From positions 1 to 64,000 of the forward strand of contig JANQBS010000030.1 in the NCBI GenBank assembly GCA_033085395.1: 64,000 nucleotides of DNA, in the 5' to 3' direction. The notes below the pieces were generated by a model. The model had not been told where the DNA came from. It did not search any database and was given only the letters and a program-made list of their open reading frames with translations. Below are positions 54,081-64,000 of this stretch, piece by piece. This DNA is from Xanthoparmelia taractica. Its lineage: Eukaryota; Ascomycota; Lecanoromycetes; Lecanorales; Parmeliaceae. Numbering within the stretch: position 1 is the first letter of the stretch; each line of letters opens with the position of its first letter. The position numbers and the translations under genes are program-made.

Positions 54081-56944
54081 GGCGGAAAAGCTACCAATAT
54101 TTGGAAGAGATCGCTGCCACTAGTCGAAGGAGGTGGGCGAGAAGTTATTCGCTGACCTAAAAGCTAAACGCCTTCGCTCAAAGATGCTCTTCATCCTCCT
54201 TGGGGCCCCTTAAGCTCCTGCACTTATACCTGAGCCAGAGCGCAGAGCCGCATCGAGCTCGGCTCAGGCCCAAAATCCATGTTCTGATTATTGAGTGGGG
54301 TTCAGTTGTTGACAACCTTAACTTGGGTAATCCGAGGGACGCTTCTCGCGCGATGTTGCGATTCGCTCGATGCTGGCACGCTTGAAGCATTGTCAAAGGA
54401 AACCCATGTCAAGGTTTGCCCGAGTCTGCTTGGTTGGGATCTACGTGTCGTGGAAAGTGTCAGGTATGCAGTTGTAGTTGATTCACTCCATCACCCATTG
54501 ACAATTGGCCGCGTGCGAAGGACGGGAAGGGCTTCTGAGGGTGATTATAGGCTTCTCATCGGCACCGATGCGTTGGCCACGAGAGTAACGACCAGGGGAT
54601 CAAGATGGATGCTAGCTTGTGGCTGGTTGGTGGACGTTGTTGGTGACATCTTAGCCCCCTACAGACTAGTATGGGCCGTGGCCTTGGAATTGCCACTGGT
54701 CAAACTGTCATCTGACTCCAAATAATGCATGACCAGCGACAGATAAGCCACTCGTAGATTGTCCCAACCTATGGGTATTTCTTGACCAGAAAGCCGGAGA
54801 GACCAAACATAGAAAGTAAGGCGGGCCACGTTGAGTTTGACGTTACTCATGTTGCTTGTTGCTGGGGACTGGTCCGCTTCGTTAGCGATCTTTACCCAAG
54901 GGCGACTAGACAGTAATTACTGACTGCTTGAGAAGCGTTTAAGATGGCGATGGAGAATCCAAGTCAATTCGCGAAGTCTTGGGTCTGAAGCCGATAGGTT
55001 GGCAGTGATCTAGTGCAGAAAGCACTTTCAGGGAGGGAGCTCGAGGTGGGACACGCGTTATTAAGTATTCCGGTGCTCAGCCCGCGGTCCTCCACCATCC
55101 GACTGCGGCGAAACGCTACGGGACTAGAACTGTCCGCCTGGATTTGCAGAGCCTCTTTTTCGGATTCGCAAATTTAAGGCAAGTAAATAATGGGACCTAT
55201 TAGAGACTGGCCGAGAGGCTTACGGCTCGTCATCTCTAAAGCTAGTCGTGTCAGATGCACAGCCTCGACTCCTCTTCTTTGACCGGTGAACAGAAAGCGG
55301 TGTTAGAAGGATCTTGCTTGCACCAAATGCCGCATTGCTGTCACGTACGCAGTAGAGCGCACCAGTCACGACAATTACTCTTCCGTCGATCCGAGGTGCA
55401 CATGATCAATGGTTAGGAAGTTCCCAACGGCGGCCGGCGTGCGTTGTCAGTTTTAACTGGGGGGCAGACCAAAGCATGACTGGCTATCCGTCCTATAAGG
55501 TACAGGTTACTTCGTTTCCATGGAGTCTCGACGACTCACTATCCCACCCTTGTAGCACGGGATTTTGGCCCGTGTGATTGTACCAAGAACCAAACCATCC
55601 TTTTATGCCCATCAATAAGTGGGCACGAATCATGCACGACAAGATAGAAGTACGAACGGTGTTACCACGACTACCTATGTCACAGACAGTCGCTTGGCCG
55701 AAGAGATGGAGTAACAGGATTAAAATCAGCCCCGTGGGAGAGGAGGTAGCCTCTCAGCTGGGACGGGTGACTCTTGACCAATGGGAACCCTCAGACCGTG
55801 GTTAAAAAGGCACCATATCTACTTGGAGACAGTGGTCAAACGTCAAGTGAAAAATACTCAACAGCCCGTCAGCCTCAAAAATGGAATGGGCATTGACAGA
55901 GTTGAATACCGTTGAAGACGGATATTTTATGGGAAAGAGTTGGTCGACGAGAGGGCTGACCAACTCGTAGGCCTGTCCCAATGGATGACCGGCATTATGC
56001 CCGCTAACAATGATGCTGTGGGCAATCAAGATTGGCAAGGTTGGACTGGATGGCGATATACTCAGTTCCCTTGTACGGTCGTTCGAGATCTATGACCGGT
56101 ATCGAGCGGTAACCGGGAATCAGTCACAACGCTCATGCAGGGTGGTGGGGGTGCTGAGAACGGAAAGAGTGATTCTCACGGTATCCTCCAAGTCAAGTAC
56201 TCGGCTGAACCTAAAGACATTTGGCCGGGCAAGATGAACGTGATGAGTCTCTGGACGACAAAGCGATATAAGTGGGCCAGAAGTTATTGGCGGACTAGGA
56301 GGTTCCGTCTGACCTATCAGAGATGCCTTCAAGACCGCTTCTTCCCGGCAAGATATCTCGGCGCTTGAATGCCGCCTAGTTGTGTTCTTGGCAGCGTCCA
56401 GGAGTGCGCAGACTGAGCCAACAATGGCTGGGAGAGAGCCTTTGGAGCGCGACAGATACAGACGAGGCTGCGCGGAGGTGGGCAGAGGAAGCTAGGCTCT
56501 GGATGAAGGGATCAGATATGTTATGTGTAGTTCGCAGATGGATCTACATGCTCTGGAAGGAGCGAGATGGATATTGCAGCTCGTGGGATTTGACTTTTGG
56601 TGGCCTTGGGCAAGAACAAGTAGGCGTAATTTAAATGCTCCCTAAGGTAGCCCTGAAACATATGCCGTTACCAAAGCTTGGGATCTTCTATCTACTTATA
56701 GCCTAGACATCAAATGTGTGAAATGTACTTCACCAATATAAGACACCAGAGAAGAGTCCCTGACCTGATCTGACTCCGTTATCCAGTTGTAATTTCAGTG
56801 GCTAGAATATTTACATGATTAGCGAGTCGTCAAACGCCACCAATCTGCTTTGTTATCATCATCTATCGTCCTCCAAAAAGTCGACCGGGTTTAAATCCCA
56901 GTTTTCTTAGCCACGTGTCGAGAACTTTGGAAGTGTCGTCGAGG
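54081..56944. other. 2.9-kb stretch without a recognised gene
   Basis: It holds many short frames. The most interesting are minus-strand 54850-54659 (ATG-started, 63 codons, start similar to the orphan gene at 54080) and 56038-55802 (MPILIAHSIIVSGHNAGHPL, then YELVSPLVDQLFP), with more broken frames up to 56332. They could be fragments of decayed genes. The last 100 bp form the NOB1 promoter and leader. Confidence 0.35.
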
Positions 56945-58270
56945 ATGACTACGCACAAGGCTGTGCACACCATAGTCCTCGATGCAGGACCGCTCCTGAA
57001 AAACGAGCCAACCGTTTCAACTTTGACCAGCCAGTGTGAGAATCTGTTGACAGTTCCTTCTGTTCTTTCGGAAATAAGGGACAAGAATGCCCGCTCCCGC
57101 ATAGAGACCACTCTTCTACCCTTTCTCACCATCAGAAGTCCGAGCGAAAAAAGCCTCCGATTTGTTACCGATTTCTCCAGAAAGACTGGGGACTTGGCAG
57201 TTCTGTCCAGGACGGATTTGCTCTGTTTGGCTCTGACCTACGAGTTGGAGTGTGAGCGGAATGGAGGTGATTGGAGGATCAGAACTGCTGGTGGCCAAAA
57301 AGAGACGAAATGCTCGCCACCACTTAAGGAACAGGCTGCGTCTGAGGACGCACCACGAGCGGCAAATCAGTCGCCCACCGTAGAGACCCAGCCAACCGGA
57401 AATGCTGAAGAATCCCAGAAGTCAGAAATTGCTGCACCATTGAAGGCTGCAACCAGCGATCAAGGCTGCTCACCAGTCGATGCCCAGGAATCTGTCAAGG
57501 CAGATGAAGCCGTGGAAGGTCTGTGCAATCTCAAATTTATAGATCAGGATTTGCAGCACAGTAGGAATGCAGAACGAGACCAGGAGATACCAAAGGTAGA
57601 TCAGGCTGGGGATGAATCGGAGTCTTCAGACTCCGAAGGCTGGATCACCCCAAAAAACTTGGAGAAGCACCAAGCAAAAGATATCAATGGATCCACGATC
57701 CCGATCCGCAAAGATCAGCCAATTCAAGTAGCATTGTTGAGTGGAGATTTTGCAATGCAAAATGTATGCCTTCAAATCGGGTTGGATCTGCTGTCCCCGT
57801 CGCTACAAAGAGTCCGGAATATAAGGACCTACATTCTACGATGTCATGCGTGCTTTGCGAAAGAAAAGGATATGTCCAAGCAGTTCTGCTCGAGGTGCGG
57901 AAAGCCGACTCTCACGAGAGTCTCATGTTCAACAAACTCCAAGGGTGAGTTCAAGATCCATTTGAAGAAGAACATGCAGTGGAATCATAGGGGAGATCGC
58001 TTCAGTATCCCTAAGCCGGTATCTGGAGCTGCCAACGGCAAAGCGGGTCAGGGTAAAGGAGGCGGAAAGGGAGGCTGGGGCCAGGAACTCATCCTTGCCG
58101 AGGACCAGAAGGAGTATCTACGTGCTATGAATGGCCGAAGCAAGAAAAAGGAGACGGGTTTGATGGACGAGGACTATCTACCTAGTATATTGACCGGGAA
58201 TAGAAGCAAGGCCGGTGGGAGGCCGAAGATTGGGGCAGGACGGAATGTCAATTCGAGAAAGAGAATCTGA
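56945..58270 (+). CDS. NOB1: Nob1, 20S pre-rRNA D-site endonuclease
   Basis: A single exon of 441 aa. The frame opens at GTG 56915, but the ATG at 56945 begins MTTHKAVHTIVLDAGPLLKN, the standard PIN-domain start, with catalytic Asp13. VPSVLSEIRDKNARSR supplies the next acidic residue, and GDLAVLSRTDLLCLALTYEL the remaining acids. A Ser/Glu-rich linker follows (residues about 120-230), then EGWITPKNL. The zinc ribbon is at residues 300-318 (CHACF, then CSRCGKPTL), followed by the Nob1 RNA-binding tail (KKNMQWNHRGDRFSIPKP). The C-terminus is Gly/Lys-rich (GKGGGKGGWGQELILAEDQKE). Nob1 cuts the 3' end of 18S rRNA in cytoplasmic pre-40S particles. Confidence 0.95.
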   Translation: MTTHKAVHTIVLDAGPLLKNEPTVSTLTSQCENLLTVPSVLSEIRDKNARSRIETTLLPFLTIRSPSEKSLRFVTDFSRKTGDLAVLSRTDLLCLALTYELECERNGGDWRIRTAGGQKETKCSPPLKEQAASEDAPRAANQSPTVETQPTGNAEESQKSEIAAPLKAATSDQGCSPVDAQESVKADEAVEGLCNLKFIDQDLQHSRNAERDQEIPKVDQAGDESESSDSEGWITPKNLEKHQAKDINGSTIPIRKDQPIQVALLSGDFAMQNVCLQIGLDLLSPSLQRVRNIRTYILRCHACFAKEKDMSKQFCSRCGKPTLTRVSCSTNSKGEFKIHLKKNMQWNHRGDRFSIPKPVSGAANGKAGQGKGGGKGGWGQELILAEDQKEYLRAMNGRSKKKETGLMDEDYLPSILTGNRSKAGGRPKIGAGRNVNSRKRI

Positions 58271-59416
58271 TGGGATGGATCAATATAAGATTTCGTGCCA
58301 TCTAATCCAAGTATTGACTTTAGACCTAGGACGGTGCAAATCCTTTAGAAACCCATTGTTTTTGCCACCTTTTTCGATCAGAGTAGTCCGACTCCAGGTT
58401 GTACATCACAACAGGCGGACATCCACCCGCATCCTTACTGCCTCAATGGTATCATGCCCATCATACAATCTCGAAAACGCCGTGACACCTTGTAACCTCC
58501 ATAGTCACTATTGCCCTAAGACCTTCTCATTCTCTGTTTCCAATCAGCATCCCTCCTTCCTGTGCGCACAGTCGTCCACTCACTATTCTGCGTCAAGAGC
58601 AGCCCATAGCGCTTCTTCAGAGTGACACGATGTCCTGTGTGGTCGCCTCCGTCAGCTTTCCCCCTTGTTCGAATCGCAGATAGACAAGGGAGCCTTACTC
58701 GAATATTTGTCGTCGGGACTGAATCTGGCTGGATGTGCTGACTTTGTGACCTCGCCCGCTTGGACCTGCAGCAAAGCGCAAGCGTCAGTAAAGGAAGGCA
58801 AGGTGTGCGTTAATGGCAAGACGCGGCAAACCTTGTGGAGAGTGTATAGCCGCTTTCCATTAGCATCCAATGTGTACATGAGATGCATCTTGGGACAAGA
58901 TGTTGTGGATTGGCGACTCTTGTCGTTGGTGGTCTTTAGGTTGAGAAGCAAAGTTTCGCTTGCAGGCGCTCCGTTGGGGGCCATAAATTTTCACGTACTT
59001 GGTACCTTAGCCGACATCTGGCCATGGATGCGACCTGCCATGCCGCTCAACAGAAGAAGCCACGCATCCGCTCAGAGAATTGAACCTCATTATGAATGCA
59101 CCAGCAAGGGAACACAAGGGGGATCAAATGTAAGAGTATAAGTAATCATTTTCCTTACGATGACATGTCTGTCCGCTGCAAGGATGACACCATACAGCGG
59201 CCTAGAGGCATGACTCTGACTTTATGTCTGCTTCTCTGCTGGCTCATTTTCTCTTGAGAAGACTACAACGGTATCTGAGCAGCCAGGGACAGATCATGAG
59301 CAGCACGAGATACTTCCGTACATATTGCTGACCACCAAGATTATGCAGGTCCGTCAACGGCCAATCCCAAGCCTCAATCCAAGCCCCACCCCAAACCCTG
59401 AGCACATCTCCGAATA
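58271..59416. other. Spacer between NOB1 and SEN2
   Basis: The only sizeable frame (58665-59141) begins at TTG and shows no family features. A GTTCGAATC word at 58667 resembles a tRNA T-loop, but the flanking bases form no cloverleaf. Confidence 0.4.
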
Positions 59417-60811
59417 ATGACTTCAATAGAGGCCACAGAGCCGTTAACAAAATCTTCTGAACCACCTCCTCGACCTCCCCCAAGACCAAATTACAGCAAG
59501 ATCCATGCCAAACCACTCCCAGTGACCGCTTACCCTTTACCACCCCTCGTCCCCCACAATCCCCTGTCTATATTCCAGGTCGCCTTCACTTACCTCTACC
59601 GACTTCTGTCCCCTCCATCCTCCCATCCGACGATCCTCCACCAAGCCTACTTCTCACCTGAGACTGGCTCCGTGCATGTTACAGATGAGAAAGCCATACG
59701 AGTATTATGGGAAAATGGTTTTTTCGGCAAAGGCAGCTTGAGCCGGAGTGAGCCTAGCTGGTTGGATCGGGAGAAGAAAAGAAGGGGCTTTATCGCCAAT
59801 GAGACGAGCGAAGAGTTTACAGCTCAAAGGAGGGCGGAGCGGAAGAAATTTAAGCAGGAAAGAGCAAGGAAAGAGAGGGAGGCAATTGAGGAGAAGCTGA
59901 AAGAAGAGAGACGCGTCTATGGAAATGGGCACGTTAGCGAACCAACTATAAGATCGAGATACGAAGGTCTCAATGGCGGACCAGTGAACAGCTTGGCGGA
60001 GTCAGTGGAATCACTTTTCGAACAGCAACCTCTGAGTCCACCTCTGCCGCCTCCGATTATGATATCTCTGTCAAACACTGCAAACGATACGGTTACCAGG
60101 GAAAAGGAGTATGTTCCGCAGTCTCACACCAAACCTACCGCGAGTGATGGCCCAAAACGCATGGGACAAGAAGTCGAAGCCGAAGCTCCAGCAATCGAGA
60201 ATCAGGAGCATCTCCAGCTGAACCCTTCGGAAGCCTTTTTCCTTTCATATGCTCTCGGGATCGTCCAGATCCGTGATCAAGCCACGTCCGCTCTCCTGCC
60301 TACGGATGCACTTTTTACGCTTTTCCGCCAGCAAAGCTACTTTCCACCTCGAGAACCCCAAGATCTGTGTCCAGACGACCCGTTCCTCCTGCAATACGTG
60401 GTATATCACCATTTTCGCTCCCTAGGCTGGGTTGTTCGTCCAGGTATCAAGTTCGCCGTTGACTGGCTGCTTTACCTGCGGGGCCCAGTATTTTCGCATG
60501 CTGAGTTCGCGGTCATTGTTCTACCAGCCTACACGGACCCTTATTGGAGATCAACTGAAGAGTTGTCGAGGTCAACGACCAAAAAGGAGAGTAAGAGTTG
60601 GTGGTGGCTGCACTGCGTTAACCGCGTGCAAAGCCAGGTGCGCAAAAGTCTGGTGATTTGCTATGTTGAGTTGCCACCACCCAGCGCTTTATCAATTCAG
60701 TCTGAACAAAATGCGAGCGTTAAGGGAATCAACATCGGCCAAATCCTCAAGCAATACAGAGTGAGGGAACTGACATTGAAACGATGGACGCCGAACAGAG
60801 AACGGGACTGA
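59417..60811 (+). CDS. SEN2: tRNA-splicing endonuclease catalytic subunit Sen2
   Basis: A single exon of 464 aa from the ATG at 59417. The N-terminus is Pro-rich (PPPRPPPRP). SIFQVAFTYLYRLL and the SEN2 N-terminal domain follow, with ENGFFGKGSLSRSEPSWL and a charged coiled-coil stretch (about 135-180). The endonuclease fold is C-terminal: EAFFLSYALGIVQI, FRQQSYFPP, YHHFRSLGWVVRPGIKFAVD, then the catalytic triad Tyr353 (DWLLYLRGP), His361 (SHAEFAVIV) and Lys410 (VRKSLVICYVELP). Sen2 cuts the 5' splice site of tRNA introns in the Sen2-Sen15-Sen34-Sen54 complex (mitochondrial surface in yeast). It is one gene away from NOB1 in the same direction, and convergent with ceramide glucosyltransferase. 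Confidence 0.93.
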   Translation: MTSIEATEPLTKSSEPPPRPPPRPNYSKIHAKPLPVTAYPLPPLVPHNPLSIFQVAFTYLYRLLSPPSSHPTILHQAYFSPETGSVHVTDEKAIRVLWENGFFGKGSLSRSEPSWLDREKKRRGFIANETSEEFTAQRRAERKKFKQERARKEREAIEEKLKEERRVYGNGHVSEPTIRSRYEGLNGGPVNSLAESVESLFEQQPLSPPLPPPIMISLSNTANDTVTREKEYVPQSHTKPTASDGPKRMGQEVEAEAPAIENQEHLQLNPSEAFFLSYALGIVQIRDQATSALLPTDALFTLFRQQSYFPPREPQDLCPDDPFLLQYVVYHHFRSLGWVVRPGIKFAVDWLLYLRGPVFSHAEFAVIVLPAYTDPYWRSTEELSRSTTKKESKSWWWLHCVNRVQSQVRKSLVICYVELPPPSALSIQSEQNASVKGINIGQILKQYRVRELTLKRWTPNRERD

Positions 60812-61777
60812 GTGGACATGTTGGAGGCCTGCTGGCTACATAGCCTGTTTGGAATCTTGATGTTTGTATGATTCACGTGCGACTGGTACCCACAGATATA
60901 CGCAAGATGGATCGAACATATTCTCCTCAAAGGTTCTTTGCCCTACTTCCCTCCAGCATCTCCATCTCATATGGGCATGTACCCATACTCACCCTCTTCT
61001 ATGTCAGCCGCACACAGTCCAATCTCTCATTACCTCAACCCATCTACATGTTCTCCCCCTCCAATCACTCCCTTCCATCTCCACCTCTCCACCTCTCAAC
61101 TCATCTCCACTCATCTATTCCAACCCATTCCAACACCAACCCCTCAAACCCGCAATTACCCTTTCAACCCGCTCACAACCCAAAAACCTACGGTATAAGC
61201 TCAGAAAAGAAAAGGAAAAGCGAAAATAAGCACCTCGCGTCAGTCATGCCTCTCCTCCATCACGCTGTCCTACACAGCTCTACCGATCCGATAGAGCGGG
61301 GCAGAGCCACCAACCGAGTGCTCCAAGCCGAAGCGTCCCTACTTCGTACCACTTCATCATCTGCGGTATGATTGATGTCTCTCGAGCGCCTGGGTAAGGC
61401 GTTTTTCTTGGGGCCCCTGTGCGATTTTGCTGGGACCTGTTGGGAACGATGGTGATGGCGGTGGCGGTGGGGTTGGAGAGGTTAGTTGGGAAAGGTGGGG
61501 GGGGGGGGGGGGAATGCTGTTGCGTTGTGCTAAAGCTGGTGTGAGATAATCACGGCTTCGCGGTGGGGTATGGTGCTGAAGAAGTGTGAGTTTGTAGGCG
61601 AGGGGTATTGGGGACTGTGAGTATAGGGTTCACAATAGGAGACACGCGATTAGAAGACAGAGGTGCGTTTGGGCGAAGTGTATAGCAGTATATTTATCTG
61701 GGTACGGTATGTAGAGTTATAGCAGCAAGGTCTGCTCTAGGCCTTGCCAATATGGGTACAGTAGTATGCTATTGTCG
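60812..61777. repeat. Low-complexity convergent spacer
   Basis: The plus strand is C-rich at 60990-61200 and G-rich at 61430-61690, including a run of 16 G at 61497-61512. A plus frame (60864-61371) translates to Ser/Pro/His low complexity and is not credible. Confidence 0.65.
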
Positions 61778-63416
61778 TCATTCCCTCCTTTTTCCGGCAT
61801 CACCTACTTCCCCCTCAATCTCATGCACCCTCATATCCATCCCCACCCAGAATCTCCTTCCCCTCCACACTACAGTCACGCCGCCAAAAAAAGCCCAAAC
61901 CCATATCGGGAAAGCCAGTATTTCTCTGCCTACCCATGCAAATACCCACTCTTTCAATCCTCTCTTCTCGCCTGTCGTTCTGGCAAAAGGAGGTCGTTCA
62001 GCCGCTGAGCTCCCGCCGTGTTGCAACATACTCCACACATAGCGGTCGATAGTCGCCCACACGATGATACTCCAGAGGTATATAGCGAGGAATGTGGACC
62101 ACGTCTGAGGTATGCCCAGAGTCTCATTGCACCAGGGAAGCGTGGTGAGGCCCCAGGCGCCATAAGCTGAGCACAAGAGCGATTCGGTACCCGGCTCCAC
62201 CAGTGTAGCCATTGGAACGGTGAATTTTCTCACACGCAGCCAGCGGGTGCGCCGGTCGATATAAGATATCAGCGATGTGTTGGCGACTGGTTGTGTGCAC
62301 AGGTTGGAAGGGCGCGGTTGGAGGAGGCAATGGTTACCCCACATTATTTTGGCCGCTTGAGCATTGGCTGAGGTATTCTCAGGATCTCTCCCTTCTACTT
62401 CTGCTATCTTTTCGACGCTCTGCGGTACGGGAGACCGCCAGAGCAAATCCCCAATCAAATGATCTTCGCAGATATTGTCGCTGAAGAAATCAATGCCTTG
62501 ATGTTGCTCACCAGGATTCGTATTGTATGGAGATGTAGATGTAGCGGTGGTCAAGGCGTTCAGGTGTGACCGCCGGAACATATTCGATTTCCCTACTGTG
62601 CAAGGCGCGATAGCGACAGTAGCAATCGCAGTGTAGAATTTCGCATGAGAGGTAGAGAGGAAGAGCTCGTCGAGCAGACCGCCTGCCTTGTCGATCGGGA
62701 ACATGGGGATCATAGGCACCTGGGGACCCGAAGAAAGGCTGCTATTTGGAACTGCGGAAGCGGTAGAAGAAACATCCACTACCAGGGGTAGCTGGTGCAC
62801 AAATTTATATTTCCGTCCCGGAGCCGTGGTGGTAAAACCGCAGAGCAGATCCACCATGCGACCTGCAACGGAAGAGCTGACCCAGACATTGCAATCTATG
62901 ATCCACAATATATCCCCCTTGGCTTCACGGTATGCCCTACTCATATTCCTGATCTTCGGATTTGGTCCCAAATTCCCGATCCTTCCATCTCGGCCGGAGA
63001 GGTTCGGATCCTCTGCCTCCACCAGTATCTTAGCGTCAAAGCCATGGTAGTCTGCTATAAGACGTTCGAGAAGTGGAAAAGCGGGATCGAAGCGTGATGA
63101 GATGCAGAAGTAGATGGTCAATTTTTCCTTGGGAAACGTTTGGTTGAAGGTCGCGGCGAGGCATTCGTAAAGGTATGGCTCGATACCCTTGACAGGGCGG
63201 ATGATGGTAACATGTGGGACCCACTGGAGGGGCAGGTTGTCAGAGACAGATGGTGCAGGTACACTCAAGTAATTGCGTCGTCTGCACCTCGGTCAGCTGA
63301 TGTTGTGGTTGGGTGACTGTGAGGTATCAGTACATTTGGAAAACGCCAATTGCACACACGGCGAGGACGGTGGAATACCATACCAGGCAGGCGATGGCTA
63401 TATAGTCTGAGAGCAT
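61778..63416 (-). CDS. Ceramide glucosyltransferase (GT21)
   Basis: Two exons, 63416-63334 and 63281-61778 (52-bp intron), give 528 aa. Exon 1 encodes the N-terminal signal anchor (MLSDYIAIACLVWYSTVLAV). The join FQIRRNYLSVPAPSVS leads into the GT21 domain: HVTIIRPVKGIEPYLYECLA, PKIRNMSRAYREAKGDILW, the Asp motif WIIDCNVWVS, ICEDHLIGDLLWRSP (acceptor-side Asp) and the (Q/R)xxRW motif as RRTRWLRVRKF. C-terminal TMs follow (TFLAIYLWSIIVWATID, WVWAFFGGVTVVW). It transfers glucose from UDP-glucose to ceramide in the Golgi/ER, giving glucosylceramide, which matters for fungal growth and virulence. Two telomere-like TTAGGG repeats lie 166 bp upstream. Confidence 0.92.
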
Positions 63417-63581
63417 CTCTACGAGATTTGTCTAAAGGTCTCCATCACCTTCAATGGAGGCATAGGATCGCCGCAGGTAGAGTGGTGGAGGGCGGAACAT
63501 GCGGAGAGTCGCCTAATTATTTTATGACATAAAACTAGACAAGCGCCGCATGTTTAGCAGCAATCCCTAGCATATGCATAG

Positions 63582-63593
63582 TTAGGGTTAGGG
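63582..63593 (+). promoter_or_regulatory. Two TTAGGG repeats upstream of the GT21 gene
   Basis: TTAGGGTTAGGG lies in the probable promoter of the minus-strand ceramide glucosyltransferase. It is either an interstitial telomeric remnant or a site for a TTAGGG-binding general factor (Tbf1/Teb1 type). The role is inferred. Confidence 0.4.
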
Positions 63594-64000
63594 CTCGCGT
63601 CATCAAATTGCACCACAACTCTATGGCAACTCGGAATCACCTCAGTGTACCCCCAAGACTTTGAACCTCGACCAGAAGAGGACAGCATGTTGCGCGGGGG
63701 TTTCAGATTTGGTCGAAATAGGATGAAGAGCATCTAGGGCGGTTAGATTGGTCATTGCCCTCACAGGTACTTGTTCCAGGTTGTGGGCTTACGGTCCACC
63801 TTGGATGTGGGCATGCTCGGTCAGGCTCCTACAAAGATTGTTTTGGACAGGGCCGTGGAAGGGAAGATCGCAGCGTGGGGGCAACGGGCTGGCACATGCG
63901 AGAGAAAGCTGGCGTGAGTTGGAGCTGTGTCTAGACCTGGAGTGTAATATGAGGAAGAAGTCGCCGATTAATAGACTGTTACGGCCCCATAAGGACCTGC
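63594..64000. other. Right-end spacer
   Basis: No gene was recognised. The last 23 bases begin TGTTACGGCC (63978 on), a plausible LTR 5' end (TG...), but the rest lies outside the window. Confidence 0.3.

Noticed and set aside
58660..58680. tRNA-like GTTCGAATC
   Set aside because: No acceptor stem, anticodon arm or D arm can be paired around it.
60864..61371. 167-codon plus-strand frame
   Set aside because: It is Ser/Pro/His/Leu low complexity produced by the C-rich spacer.
1..64000. CRISPR arrays, operons or prokaryotic systems
   Set aside because: The introns and protein families are those of a fungal nuclear genome. No regularly spaced direct repeats with unique spacers were seen.

Overview
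The window is nuclear DNA of a filamentous ascomycete (Pezizomycotina). The evidence is: many short spliceosomal introns (about 43-160 bp) with GTRNGT donors and CTAAC-type branch sites; fungus-specific proteins (HapX, Rtt109, Mim1/Tom13, Ppr-type DUF3431, fungal rhodopsin-like membrane protein); and AT-rich blocks that look like repeat-induced point mutation (RIP) damage. A Leotiomycete/Helotiales-like source is a guess from overall character, not something the sequence proves.

Layout. 1-2880 is a very AT-rich, gene-free block with a small TA-flanked inverted-repeat element. 2880-12157 is an accessory stretch. It holds an orphan membrane protein that has lost its 5' end, a decayed AMP-binding (NRPS-like/acyl-adenylating) gene, a decayed MFS permease, an apparently intact six-exon rhodopsin-like membrane protein, an orphan ORF and a second small AT-rich patch. 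From 12158 on, conserved housekeeping genes dominate: MIM1/TOM13, OXA1-type insertase, a PCMH-type FAD oxidoreductase, hapX, a decayed SDR, a DUF3431 protein, an S8 subtilisin, a frameshifted MFS transporter, a zinc-finger/two-TM orphan, an AMACR-like CoA transferase/racemase, a short MetE-like protein, a coiled-coil protein, a PQ-loop transporter, a large orphan membrane protein, RTT109, mitochondrial ribosomal protein mL57, AP-1 mu, an orphan two-exon gene, NOB1, SEN2 and ceramide glucosyltransferase.

How they work together. There is no operon. Several genes share themes. MIM1, OXA1 and mL57 serve mitochondrial protein import, insertion and translation; RTT109 and mL57 share a 197-bp divergent promoter. 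NOB1 and SEN2, side by side, are both RNA-processing endonucleases. hapX carries a canonical GATA-type SreA site in its promoter, which predicts the standard HapX/SreA iron circuit. Long spacers between convergent genes (18.7-20.8, 26.8-30.4 and 60.8-61.8 kb) are microsatellite-rich with strong strand asymmetry: pyrimidine-rich on the sense strand just downstream of each gene, flipping in between. I found no clearly new multi-gene system. The most useful observations are the gene relics, the frameshifted MFS gene, the hapX promoter site, the inverted-repeat element and the strand-asymmetric spacers.
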